Assembly: GCA_963710275.1 (NCBI GenBank)
Contig: CAVPZS010000005.1
Coordinates: 806,001 to 870,000 of the forward strand
Direction of reading: 5' to 3'
Length of the DNA stretch: 64,000 bases
Source of the DNA: Rhodoblastus sp963710275
GTDB lineage: Bacteria; Pseudomonadota; Alphaproteobacteria; Rhizobiales; Beijerinckiaceae
Part shown: positions 48,129-56,701 of the stretch, in pieces
Layout: every line of letters begins with the position of its first letter
How positions within the stretch are numbered: position 1 is the stretch's first letter
Position numbers and translations under genes: made by a program
The notes under the pieces: generated by a model
Seen by the model: only the letters and a program-made list of their open reading frames with translations
Told to the model about the DNA's origin: nothing
The model's database searches: none

Positions 48129-49739
48129 ATGAAAATGATCCGTGGAAATCAGACCCGGAAACGCGCCGCCCGCCTGCGGGCGGGATGCGCGGCGGCGGCC
48201 CTGTTGAGCCTGCCGCTCGCGGGCTGCTCGGTCGGTCCGGATTTCGTCGCCTCGGCGGCGCCGGACGTCGGCGGCTACACCAAGGAAAACCTGTCGGGAA
48301 CCTCGGGCTCCCCGGGACAGGGCGGCGCAAGCCAGCGGCTCGTCAAGGACATGGACATTCCCGGCCAGTGGTGGAAGGTGTTCCATTCCCGGCCGCTCAA
48401 CCACCTGCTGGAACTGGCGCTCGCCAACAACCACGACATCAAGGCGGCGGAAGCCGGCCTCAAGGCGGCGAAGGAAGCCGTGGAGGCGCAGAAGGGCTTC
48501 TTCTATCCGACCGTGACAGGAACGCCCAACGCCTTCAGGTCCTTGCAGGCGACCGGCACGATAGCGCCCACATTGAACAGCGGCGCGTCGGTCTACAACC
48601 TCTACACGCCGCAGGCCAATATCTCCTATTCGCCCGACATCTGGGGCCTCAATCGCCGCACCGTGGAATCGCTCCAGGCGCAGGCCGACATGCAGCGCTT
48701 CCAGACCGAGGCCACCTATCTGACCCTGACCTCGAACGTCGTGGTCGGCGCGGTGCAGGAAGCCTCCTATCGCGGCCAGATCGAGGCCACCAAGAAGATC
48801 ATCAAGGCGATGGAGAGCCTGCTCGTCGTCATCCGCAAGGAAAAGGCGGTCGGCCAGGCCGCGGAAGCCGACGTCGCCCTGCAGGAGGCCGCGCTGGCCC
48901 AGGCGATCGCCGCCCTGCCGGTGCTGGAAAAGCAGCTGGCGCAGCAGCGCGACCTGCTGACCGCGCTGATCGGCGGCCTGCCGAGCCAGCCGCCGTCCGA
49001 GACCTTCCAGCTTTCCGGCCTGAACCTGCCGTCGAGCCTGCCCGTGAGCATTCCCGCGAAACTGATCTGGCAGCGGCCGGACGTGCGGGCGGCGGAAGAG
49101 AACCTGCATTCCTACCAGGCGCTGATCGGCGTCGCCGTCGCCAACCGCCTGCCCACCGTCGACATCACCGGCAACGCGGGAACGACGGCCTCGGTGCTGT
49201 CGCAATTGTTCGTCCCGGGCAATTATTTCTGGACCTTCGGCGGCCAGATCACCGCGACCTTCTTCGACGGCGGCACGCTGATGCACAAGCAGGCGCAGGC
49301 CGAAGCGAGCGCGGTGCAGGCGGCCGAGCAGTACAAGAGCACGGTTATCAACGCCTTCCAGAACGTCGCGGACGCGCTGCGCGCCATCCAGCACGACGCC
49401 GACGAGCTGAAGGCGGCCGCCGCGGCGGAAAAGGCGGCGGAGAAGAGCTACAAGCTGGCGCTGGGCCAGAAGCAGTTCGGCCAGGTCTCCAACGCGGTGG
49501 TTCTGCTCGCCGAGCAGACCTACCTGAACGCTTCGGTCACCCGCGTGCAGGCCGAGGCCATGCGCTACGCCGATACGGCGGCGCTGTTCCAGGCGCTCGG
49601 CGGCGGCTGGTGGAACCGGCCGGAGGAACTCCAGCGCGTCGACGCGGTCGCGCAGGCGAAGATCATCCCGCTCGGGGACCTGTATCCCGGTCCGAAGGGC
49701 GTGCAGTCCGAGGAATACAAGCTGGCGCCGGCGAAGTAA
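48129..49739 (+). CDS. Outer-membrane efflux lipoprotein (NodT/TolC-like)
   Basis: A 536-residue outer-membrane factor. The signal ends in a lipobox (LSLPLAGCSVGPDF), with the conserved GPDF just after the lipid-anchored Cys. Two repeats of the TolC-like helical barrel follow, with NHDIKAAEAGLKAAKEAVEAQKGFFYPTVTG and RPDVRAAEENLHSYQALIGVAVANRLPTVDITG. It completes the tripartite metal pump. ATG 48129 with CGGAG 8 bases upstream is chosen; the frame also opens at 48099. Confidence 0.9.
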   Translation: MKMIRGNQTRKRAARLRAGCAAAALLSLPLAGCSVGPDFVASAAPDVGGYTKENLSGTSGSPGQGGASQRLVKDMDIPGQWWKVFHSRPLNHLLELALANNHDIKAAEAGLKAAKEAVEAQKGFFYPTVTGTPNAFRSLQATGTIAPTLNSGASVYNLYTPQANISYSPDIWGLNRRTVESLQAQADMQRFQTEATYLTLTSNVVVGAVQEASYRGQIEATKKIIKAMESLLVVIRKEKAVGQAAEADVALQEAALAQAIAALPVLEKQLAQQRDLLTALIGGLPSQPPSETFQLSGLNLPSSLPVSIPAKLIWQRPDVRAAEENLHSYQALIGVAVANRLPTVDITGNAGTTASVLSQLFVPGNYFWTFGGQITATFFDGGTLMHKQAQAEASAVQAAEQYKSTVINAFQNVADALRAIQHDADELKAAAAAEKAAEKSYKLALGQKQFGQVSNAVVLLAEQTYLNASVTRVQAEAMRYADTAALFQALGGGWWNRPEELQRVDAVAQAKIIPLGDLYPGPKGVQSEEYKLAPAK

Positions 49740-49758
49740 TTCGCGCCCCGACCAAATG

Positions 49759-49800
49759 AAAAGAGCGATTTTCCAGGCGGAAAATCGCTCTTTTGTTTTT
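49759..49800. terminator. Strong intrinsic terminator after the efflux operon
   Basis: AAAAGAGCGATTTTCC (49759-49774) pairs perfectly over 16 bp with GGAAAATCGCTCTTTT (49779-49794) around a 4-base loop, then GTTTTT. Because of the flanking A and T runs it can terminate both the efflux operon and the convergent regulator gene. Confidence 0.92.
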
Positions 49801-49821
49801 CTCGAATGATGGCGCCGTATC

Positions 49822-50520
49822 TCAGGCGCCGTTGTCAGGCGCATAAACAAGGCGATAGCCGACGCCGGCCTCGGTCAGCAGAAGCTTCGGCGTGGTCGGG
49901 TCGATCTCGATCTTCTGGCGCAGGCGGCGCACCAGCACCCGCAAATATTGCGCGCTCATGTCGTGCGACGTGCCCCAGAGTTTCTGCAGGATGAAATGAT
50001 GCGGCACGATGCGGTCGGCGTCGCGCATCAGCACCTGCAGCAGCGCCAGCTCCTTGCGGGTGAGCTTGAACGTCTGTCCCCGCACATGGGCGCTGCGCTT
50101 GGCGAGGTCCAGCACCACGTCCCTGGTCGGCGCCGGGCCGACGGTTCCGTTGCGCTTGGCGGTGGCGCGCAGATGCGCGCGGATGCGGGCCAGGAGTTCG
50201 CCCATGCCGAAGGGCTTGCAAATATAGTCATTGGCGCCGGCGTCCAGCGCCTCGATCTTTTCCGCTTCGCGCGAGCGCGCCGAAACCACGAGCATGGGAA
50301 CCTGCGACGTCTCTCGCACGGTGCGGATGACTTCCTTGCCGTCGATGTCGGCGAGCGCCAGTTCGATAAGAACCAGGTCGGGCTTCTGGGTGAGGATCAG
50401 CTCGATGGCCTGGAGGCCCGAATCCACGGTCATGGCGTCGAAACCGGCGTCGTTCAATTCCTGTTTCAGGACCCGATGGGGATTGGGTTGATTGTCAACA
50501 ATCAGGATGGCCGGTTTCAT
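49822..50520 (-). CDS. Orphan OmpR/KdpE-type response regulator with degenerate receiver
   Basis: A 232-residue protein with an N-terminal receiver and a C-terminal winged-helix DNA-binding domain (TFKLTRKELALLQVLMRDADRIVPHHFILQKLWG, then RVLVRRLRQKIE). The receiver is KdpE-like (SREAEKIEALDAGANDYICKPFGMGELLARIR). Key residues are altered: the acidic pair is Asp9-Asn10, and the phosphoacceptor position is Glu53 (LIELALADIDG, where relatives have LDLGLPDIDG). Ser80 and Lys102 are kept. No histidine kinase is adjacent. ATG 50520 is chosen. It may act without phosphorylation. Confidence 0.88.
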   Translation of the reverse strand: MKPAILIVDNQPNPHRVLKQELNDAGFDAMTVDSGLQAIELILTQKPDLVLIELALADIDGKEVIRTVRETSQVPMLVVSARSREAEKIEALDAGANDYICKPFGMGELLARIRAHLRATAKRNGTVGPAPTRDVVLDLAKRSAHVRGQTFKLTRKELALLQVLMRDADRIVPHHFILQKLWGTSHDMSAQYLRVLVRRLRQKIEIDPTTPKLLLTEAGVGYRLVYAPDNGA

Positions 50521-50940
50521 CTGTGCGGATCGACCCTTGCGATTCGGCTGCGCGCCCGGAAGCGCGCATGCACTGACGACTAAAGAAGCAATAGGCGGGC
50601 CGCCGTCGCGTTTCAAGCGAAAGCCGGTTTCCGGACGCGGCCGCCCCTGGGTAAAAGCCGCGCGCGATCAATGAAAAAGCCTGATCTGCTCAATAAAAAG
50701 GCGCCGCCATGCGTATTGGGGCGGAAATGCGCCAAAGAAATAAGCGGCAAATATAAAATGTCACATATATTGGCGATTATTTGGGCTAATGGCGCCAGCG
50801 CCTCCAACCCTGTCCGTTTTTCGGCGCGATTCGCGTATTTCCCGGGATGGACGGGGGCTCCTCAGTGACCCGAGTCGAAATTTTTTGCTGCCTTGCGGCA
50901 TGTTTAGGGCCTGGATACCGAGCCAAATGGGGCTCCAAAG

Positions 50941-50958
50941 TGTAATAATTTCGCAACA
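50941..50958 (+). promoter_or_regulatory. Shared upstream element A before porin 1
   Basis: TGTAATAATTTCGCAACA, 213 bases upstream of the porin 1 ATG. It matches 17 of 18 bases with 53049-53066 before porin 2, which is 211 bases upstream of that ATG. Confidence 0.6.
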
Positions 50959-51020
50959 GTTGTTGGAAAGATGACGAAACCGGGGCGCGGCCCGACCGGA
51001 GGCGTGGCGCTATCGTCGTT

Positions 51021-51071
51021 ATAAGTCGTTGTAAATAAACGATGATACCAAAAATGTAACGGAAATGTTAT
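51021..51071 (+). promoter_or_regulatory. Shared upstream element B before porin 1
   Basis: ATAAGTCGTTGTAAATAAAC (51021-51040) and AACGGAAATGTTAT (51058-51071) each closely match segments at 53128-53147 and 53164-53178 before porin 2. The second block ends 83 bases before the ATG, against 82 in porin 2. It probably includes the promoter; I could not fix the exact boxes. Confidence 0.55.
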
Positions 51072-51153
51072 GACGTCATTATGGAATGCTTATGGCGATA
51101 ACATTCCGGTCGTGCAAATTTCGGCCATCAAAGCAAGAGGAGTAGTTTTCCTT

Positions 51154-52929
51154 ATGAACAGGCGTTTCCCACTCATCCCAACGCTCGTGGCCGGCGCCCT
51201 TGTGGCATTCGCCTCCGCCGCAGCGCTGGCGGGCGATCTGCCCGCCAACAAGGGCGCTCCCGTCGCCCCGGCCGGCGGCCCGCCGAACCCCTACCTCATT
51301 CCGTTCACCTATTGGGGATTGGCGCCGACCGCGCCGGCCTCTCCGGTCGACCCGGCCTATACTGTCGCGGCGCTCGACGGCCTCGGCAATTCGTTCTTCG
51401 TCCGCCTCGTGAACTATTACAAGCTCGAGTGGGGCCATGATGGCGCCCCGGTCGATCCCAAGGCGCCCACCAGCCGCCGCGACGCGCCCTGGCCCGCGCA
51501 GCCTGTGACCCAGCCGCCCTATCCCTTCACCGAATATTCCTACGGCGGCACGACCTCGCTCGGCGGCAACCGCCCGGCTTCGGTCGACAGCCCCCTGATG
51601 GTGGCGCTGGCCAACACCTCGCTCGGCAGCTGGATGAACGCCAACAACATCCAGGCCTATGGCTGGTTGAACGGCGGCTTCAACGTCTCGAACGAAAAGC
51701 ACGCCCTCGGCGGCAACTGGCCGGCGGCCTATTCCTACCGTCCCAATTCGCTGTCTCTCGACCAGCTCGTGCTCTATATCGAGCGTACGCCCGATACGGT
51801 CCAGAAAGACCATTTCGACTGGGGCTTCCGCGTCTCCGGCATTTATGGCCAGGATTATCGCTACACCACCTCCTTCGGCTATACGTCCAACTCGCTTTAC
51901 GGCCATAACAACGTCAATGGCTTCGACTATCCGATGATGTGGCTGGAAGGCTATATCCCGTGGATCGCCGAGGGCATGATGGTCCGCGTCGGCCGCTATA
52001 TCTCGATCCCCGACATCGAAGCCCAGCTCGCGCCGAACAACTATATGTTCTCGCACTCGCTGACCTACGGCTACGACAACTATACCAATACCGGCATCAT
52101 GACCTCGACCGCCGTCACCCGTAACCTGTTCGTGCAGGCCGGCGTGTCGATCGGCACGGATACGGCCCTCCAGCATTGGGGCCAGAAGACCAACAACCTG
52201 TTCTATGGCGCGAACGGCGTTTCCACCAATCCGCTCTCCCAGGCTTATTACGGCGATCCCAAGCAGATCTGGGTCGATCCGGGCGCGGTGCCGTCCTTCG
52301 CCGGCTGTCTCAAATATCAATCGGACAGCGCCTACGACAACCTCTATCTCTGCATGGACGGCATCAACGCCGGACAGTGGGGCTACAACAACCTGCAGTG
52401 GTACGGCGGCACCTACTACCACAAGTTCAACGAAGACTGGCACATCTCCATCGAGTCCTACGTGACGCACCAGCATAAGGTGCTGAACACCGGCAACTAC
52501 GGCACCGGCGAAGGCGGCAACGCTCTCGTGCAGGCCAATGGCGTCGGCATCATGGGCTTTGAGGTCAACAACCCTTACAACGCTCCCTTCGGCGCCAATT
52601 GTAAGAACGCGGCCGCCGTCTGGTGCACGACGACCGAACAGACCGCCCTGTTCTACCTGAACTATCGGATCAGCGGTCTGGACAACCTCTCCTGGCGCGC
52701 CGAATTCGTGAACGACGTCAACGGCCAGCGCACCGGCACCGCCACCCGTTACGTGTCGACGGGTCTCGGTTACCAGCATTGGTTCTCGCCTCAGATCGAG
52801 CTTCGTCCCGAGGTCGTGTGGTATCACTCGTGCGACGCCCTCGCCTTCGGCGGCGTGCCGAGCTACGGCCAGGCGCCGACGTCGCGCAACGACGTCATCG
52901 GCTCCGCCGATCTGATCTGGCACTTCTAA
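51154..52929 (+). CDS. Outer-membrane beta-barrel porin (BBP2/OmpL-like), paralogue 1
   Basis: A 591-residue outer-membrane protein. A signal peptide (MNRRFPLIPTLVAGALVAFASAAALAGD) is followed by many amphipathic strands rich in Tyr, Trp, Gly and Asn (YKLEWGHDGAPVDP, DWGFRVSGIYGQDYRYTT, QLAPNNYMFSHSLTYG). It ends in Phe (DLIWHF), the usual outer-membrane assembly signal. Four Cys (GCLK, LCMD, NCKN, WCTT) are shared with the neighbour and may form loop disulphides. ATG 51154 is chosen for its signal peptide; AGGAG lies 11 bases upstream. Substrate is unknown. Confidence 0.85.
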   Translation: MNRRFPLIPTLVAGALVAFASAAALAGDLPANKGAPVAPAGGPPNPYLIPFTYWGLAPTAPASPVDPAYTVAALDGLGNSFFVRLVNYYKLEWGHDGAPVDPKAPTSRRDAPWPAQPVTQPPYPFTEYSYGGTTSLGGNRPASVDSPLMVALANTSLGSWMNANNIQAYGWLNGGFNVSNEKHALGGNWPAAYSYRPNSLSLDQLVLYIERTPDTVQKDHFDWGFRVSGIYGQDYRYTTSFGYTSNSLYGHNNVNGFDYPMMWLEGYIPWIAEGMMVRVGRYISIPDIEAQLAPNNYMFSHSLTYGYDNYTNTGIMTSTAVTRNLFVQAGVSIGTDTALQHWGQKTNNLFYGANGVSTNPLSQAYYGDPKQIWVDPGAVPSFAGCLKYQSDSAYDNLYLCMDGINAGQWGYNNLQWYGGTYYHKFNEDWHISIESYVTHQHKVLNTGNYGTGEGGNALVQANGVGIMGFEVNNPYNAPFGANCKNAAAVWCTTTEQTALFYLNYRISGLDNLSWRAEFVNDVNGQRTGTATRYVSTGLGYQHWFSPQIELRPEVVWYHSCDALAFGGVPSYGQAPTSRNDVIGSADLIWHF

Positions 52930-52940
52930 TCCAGCATTCC

Positions 52941-53006
52941 AGGCCGCGGGTTTCCGCGGCCTGACCAATACGAAACCCGCCGAAGTCATTCGGCGGGTTT
53001 TTCTTT
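52941..53006 (+). terminator. Double hairpin terminator after porin 1
   Basis: AGGCCGCGG pairs with CCGCGGCCT (52941-52962). Then AACCCGCCGAA pairs with TTCGGCGGGTT (52974-52999) around GTCA and is followed by TTTCTTT. The second hairpin is a standard intrinsic terminator. Confidence 0.88.
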
Positions 53007-53048
53007 GTCGAGGCGCCGAAAGGGCAGCATCCAGCGCCATCAGGCGAT

Positions 53049-53066
53049 TGTAATAATTTGGCAACA
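53049..53066 (+). promoter_or_regulatory. Shared upstream element A before porin 2
   Basis: TGTAATAATTTGGCAACA, one base different from 50941-50958, and 211 bases before the porin 2 ATG. Confidence 0.6.
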
Positions 53067-53127
53067 CAAGTTAAAAACCTTGCTGTCGTGAACCTGACAT
53101 TCCCCGCGCGCTCACTGGCCTGATTTC

Positions 53128-53178
53128 ATAACCGATTGAAAATAAACACATAAAAATCGTTTGAACCGTAAATGTTAT
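53128..53178 (+). promoter_or_regulatory. Shared upstream element B before porin 2
   Basis: ATAACCGATTGAAAATAAAC (53128-53147) and AACCGTAAATGTTAT (53164-53178) match the blocks before porin 1. Conservation of both blocks and spacing suggests a shared promoter and regulator, or recent duplication including the upstream region. Confidence 0.55.
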
Positions 53179-53259
53179 ATTGCGGCGCCGAAATCTTTAT
53201 AGATTTTGCCGGGGCGCTATGCGAATTTTCCGGGCAGATAGTCGAGGAGAGTTTCGGAA

Positions 53260-54877
53260 ATGGAATGGCGTTCCGCCCTAAAAATCACGATTTTGGCCGG
53301 TTGTCTTGCGCTTGCCTCAGGTGCGGCTTTCGCCGCAGACGCTGCGCCGCCCGCCGTCGATCCCGAATACAACACCAATAACCTCGGCGATTCCGTCTTC
53401 ATCCGCCTCATCAATTACTACAAGCTGGAATGGGGCCATGATGGCGCCCCCATCGACCCGTCAGCCCCGCCATCGCGCCGCGAGGGCTGGAACCAGGCCG
53501 TCAATTCGCCGCCCTATCCCTTCATCGACTGGCCCTATGGCGGCGCCAGCACCTTGGGCGGCACCCGCGTGGCCTCCGTTGACAGCCCGCTGATGGTCGC
53601 CATCGCCAACACCCAAATCGGCAAGACCATGGCCGATTACGGCGTGCAGGCCTATGGCTGGCTCGCCGTCGGCGGCAATCTCTCCACCAACACCCAGAAG
53701 GGCGGCAATTCGCCCGGCGCCTATTATTACGAGCCCAACCGCTTCGACCTCGACCAGGCCGTGCTCTATGTCGAGCGTACGCCCGACACGGTGCAGAAGG
53801 ACCATATCGACTGGGGCTTCCGCGTGTCCGGCATCTATGGCTCCGACTACCGCTACACCACGGCCTATGGCCTGTGGAGCTACCAGCTTCTGCACAGCAA
53901 CAATGTCCAGGGCTATGACGCGCCGATGATGTATGGCGAAGTCTTCGTGCCGCAGATTCTCGAAGGCTTCATGGTGCGCTTCGGCCGCTTCATCGCACTG
54001 CCGGACATCGAGGCGCAGCTCGCGCCGAACAATTACATGTATTCCCATTCGCTGGGCTATACGTTCGACAATTACACCAATACCGGCATTCAGCTGTCAC
54101 AGGCGGTCGACCAAGAACTGGATCGTGCAATTCGGCGTGTCCGTCGGCTCCGACACCATGCCCTGGGACGCTTTCGCCCATTACGCCAATCCGCATCCGA
54201 ACCTGCTCTATCCCAACGCCACGCTGTACAAGGATCCGGGCGCCATCCCCTCCTACACCGGCTGCGTGCGCTGGAATTCCGACGACGGCGGCGACAATGT
54301 CTATCTCTGCGGCGACGCGCTGAACAACGGAATCTGGGGCTACAACAATCTGCAATGGCTGGGCGGCACCTATTTCCACAAGTTCAACGACCAGTGGCAC
54401 ATCGGCATCGAGAGCTGGAACATCCATCTCAACAAGGTGCCGAACGAAAACAACAGTTACGTCCAGCAGAATGTCATCAACACCGGCGGCTATCCCTTCA
54501 GCCCCCAGGCGAGCAACATCCTGTCCAACCAGCCCAACTTTGCGCAGTGCCCCAAGGCGACGCAGCTGACCTGCACGACGCACACGCAAATGGTGCTGAC
54601 CTACATCAACTATCAGATCGGCAAGCTGGACAACCTCTCCTATCGCGCCGAATTCTTCGACGACATGGAGGGACAGCGCACCGGGGTGAAGACGCGCTAT
54701 TTCGAAACCGGGTTCGGCTGGCAGCATTGGTTCTCGCCGCAGATCGAGGTCAGGCCGGAAGTCACCTTCTACCGCTCCTTCGACGCGCCGGCCTTCAACG
54801 CCAATAACGAGACGGGCGCCCCGGCGAACCGCAATAATGCGCTGGTGGTGTCCTCGGACCTGATCTGGCATTTCTGA
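53260..54877 (+). CDS. Outer-membrane beta-barrel porin (BBP2/OmpL-like), paralogue 2, one-base frameshift in this sequence
   Basis: A 538-residue paralogue of the previous gene after repair. Signal peptide MEWRSALKITILAGCLALASGAAFA; the same block order as porin 1 (VNYYKLEWGHDGAP becomes INYYKLEWGHDGAP, then YVERTPDTVQKDHIDWGFRVSGIYG, QLAPNNYMYSHSLGY) and the same end DLIWHF. The frame breaks at 54109. Removing that G gives QAVTKNWIVQFGVSVGSDT, aligning with TAVTRNLFVQAGVSIGTDT of porin 1. The four loop cysteines are conserved. Substrate is unknown. Confidence 0.84.
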
Positions 54878-54903
54878 TCCGGACGCCAAATCCAACTGGT
54901 GAA

Positions 54904-54942
54904 ACGTCGCGCGAAAAAGCTTCGCGCGACGTTTTTATTTTT
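54904..54942 (+). terminator. Intrinsic terminator after porin 2
   Basis: ACGTCGCGCGAA (54904-54915) pairs perfectly with TTCGCGCGACGT (54921-54932), followed by TTTTATTTTT. It lies 26 bases past the stop codon. Confidence 0.92.
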
Positions 54943-55068
54943 CCGGCCGTTCCAACATGACGGAAATTTCATCTTCCGCCGCCTTGGCGTCTCTTCGCAC
55001 GCCGCCCATATTCCGGCTGCGGCCGTAGCAGCAGCCATGCGCCGTTCGAAACTGAAGGAAACGAGTTC

Positions 55069-55794
55069 ATGTCGCCCGAAGAACGCCAATTGCTCTCCGA
55101 ATTGTTCGAACGCGTGCGCGGGCAGGCCAACGCTCCGCGTGACCGCGACGCCGAAGCCTTCATCGCGGACGCCGTGCGCGCCCAGCCCTACGCCCCTTAC
55201 CTGATGGCGCAGGCGGTGCTGGTGCAGGAACAGGCCCTGCGCGCCGCCGACCAGAAATTGCAGGAGTTGCAGGCTCAGGTCACCCATCTGCAATCCCAGG
55301 CGCAGGCCGCGCCGCAAAGCTCGGGCGGCGGAAGTTTCCTCGGCGGATTGTTCGGCGGCGGCGCCGCGGCGCAGCGTCCGGCTCCTCAGCCACAGCAGCA
55401 GGCGCCCAGCCCCTGGGGCGGCGCGCCGCAGCAGAGCCAGCAAGCCTATGCCCCGCCGCCGCCTCAGGCCGCGCCGGGTCCCTGGGGCGCGCCTCCCGCG
55501 CAGGGCGGCGGCGGTTTCATGAAAGGCGCGCTCGGCGCGGCGGCGGGCGTTGCGGGCGGCGTGTTGCTCGCGGATTCGATCCGCGGCCTGATGGGCGGCG
55601 GTCATGGCGGTCTTGGCGGCGGCGGCCTGTTCGGCGGTGGCGGACTTGGCTCGGGTTCGGCTCTGGGCGGCGGCGAGACGGTGGTCAATAATTTCTACGA
55701 CAGCCCGGCGCCCGACGATTCCAGCGATTATCAGGACGTCTCGGACAATGACGATGACGTCGGCGGCGACAGCGACTACGGCGACGACGCCTGA
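55069..55794 (+). CDS. DUF2076 family protein
   Basis: A 241-residue protein. The N-terminal ~80 residues (MSPEERQLLSELFERVRGQANAPRDRDAEAFIADAVRAQPYAPYLMAQAVLVQEQAL) are the conserved DUF2076 helical part. They are followed by a coiled-coil stretch, Gln/Pro-rich and Gly-rich low-complexity segments, and an acidic C-terminus (SDYQDVSDNDDDVGGDSDYGDDA). One hydrophobic segment (GALGAAAGVAGGVLLADSI) may contact membrane. Function is unknown; some relatives are periplasmic ligand-binding proteins. ATG has AAGGAAACGAG upstream. It lies between terminators, so it is monocistronic. Confidence 0.85.
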   Translation: MSPEERQLLSELFERVRGQANAPRDRDAEAFIADAVRAQPYAPYLMAQAVLVQEQALRAADQKLQELQAQVTHLQSQAQAAPQSSGGGSFLGGLFGGGAAAQRPAPQPQQQAPSPWGGAPQQSQQAYAPPPPQAAPGPWGAPPAQGGGGFMKGALGAAAGVAGGVLLADSIRGLMGGGHGGLGGGGLFGGGGLGSGSALGGGETVVNNFYDSPAPDDSSDYQDVSDNDDDVGGDSDYGDDA

Positions 55795-55802
55795 TTCAAA
55801 GT

Positions 55803-55836
55803 AACGCCCCGCCGGGCGCCGGCGGGGCGTTTCCTT
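55803..55836. terminator. Hairpin terminator between convergent DUF2076 gene and irr
   Basis: AACGCCCCGCCG (55803-55814) pairs with CGGCGGGGCGTT (55820-55831), followed by TCCTT on the plus strand. Moderate T content. Confidence 0.7.
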
Positions 55837-55855
55837 GTCATCCTTTTACGAACTT

Positions 55856-56365
55856 TTACGACTTCTTGCGGCGCAGCCGCACAACCACGTCGATGCGCGC
55901 GATCTCCATGCCCTCTGGCAATTCGGGCATCTGGCTGAGGTCGATCAGCTGCTGCGGCAGGTCGACCAGCACATGCGCTTCCTCGGTGAGGAAATGCTGG
56001 TGGTTGGCGAGATTGGTGTCGAAATAGGTCTTGGCGCCATCCACCGCGATTTCCCGCAGCAGGCCGGCCGAAGTGAACTGGTTGAGCGTGTTGTAGACGG
56101 TCGCCAGCGAAATCGGCGCGTGGGCGGCCAGCGCCTCTTCGTAGAGCCTTTCCGCCGTGACATGGCGGTCGCCGGAGCCAAACAGCAGCCAGCCCAGGCG
56201 CAGCCTCTGCCGGGTCGGACGCAATCCGGCCGCGTCGAGCTTGCGCCGCAAATCATGCATCGGACAGCCGTCGAGCTCAACGCCCTTGTTGTTCGCCGCT
56301 TTGCGCGCCACCCCTCGCGGCGGCCGCCTGGAACGGGCGAGCGTCGCGCCTTCCCCCTTGTCCAT
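55856..56365 (-). CDS. irr: Iron response regulator Irr (Fur family)
   Basis: A 169-residue Fur-family regulator that senses iron through haem in Rhizobiales. The winged helix is DLRRKLDAAGLRPTRQRLRLGWLLF...ISLATVYNTLNQFTSAGLL. A haem regulatory Cys-Pro is present near the N-terminus (GCPMHDL, Cys34). The second haem site, three His in a row in Bradyrhizobium Irr as I recall, reads NHQHF (122-124) here. Position beside fabA-fabB-fabI is conserved in this order. ATG 56365 is chosen; upstream codons lack conservation. Confidence 0.93.
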   Translation of the reverse strand: MDKGEGATLARSRRPPRGVARKAANNKGVELDGCPMHDLRRKLDAAGLRPTRQRLRLGWLLFGSGDRHVTAERLYEEALAAHAPISLATVYNTLNQFTSAGLLREIAVDGAKTYFDTNLANHQHFLTEEAHVLVDLPQQLIDLSQMPELPEGMEIARIDVVVRLRRKKS

Positions 56366-56701
56366 CAAGCGGCCCTTCCTGCAAACCAGACCCTGTCGGA
56401 TCGAGAACCGCCGCAATATAGGCCGTTGCGCCGACGGCGGCAACATCGCGCTTTTCCTGCCGGGACGCCTGAACCCCAGCTATGAATTCTTGCTGAGACG
56501 CGGCTTCCGGCCTTGGATCGGCTGTGTTAGAAGGCGCGGTTACAAATCGCGGCGGCCGGCTTCGGTCCGAATTTTCCGCAGCGCCCGTTCCCGGAAGGGG
56601 CCCTGGTTTCGGGAAACGACTGGCGCAAAACGGAATGAGAGCGCCTGGCGCTCTTGGGTCAACTCAGGCTCCTGATGAGCCAAACAAGGGAAATATCCCA
56701 G
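56366..56701. other. Divergent promoter region irr / fabA
   Basis: 336 bases without a supported gene. It should hold promoters for irr and for the fabA-fabB-fabI operon. I could not identify a definite iron-control element or -35/-10 pair. Confidence 0.4.

Larger units (their letters stand above)
50521..51153. other. Divergent region between the regulator and porin 1, with porin upstream elements
   Basis: 633 bases with no supported gene. It is AT-rich around 50690-50790 and 50930-51150. It carries sequence elements (50941-50958, 51021-51040 and 51058-51071) that recur at nearly the same distances before porin 2. The regulator promoter should be near 50520-50700. Confidence 0.55.
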
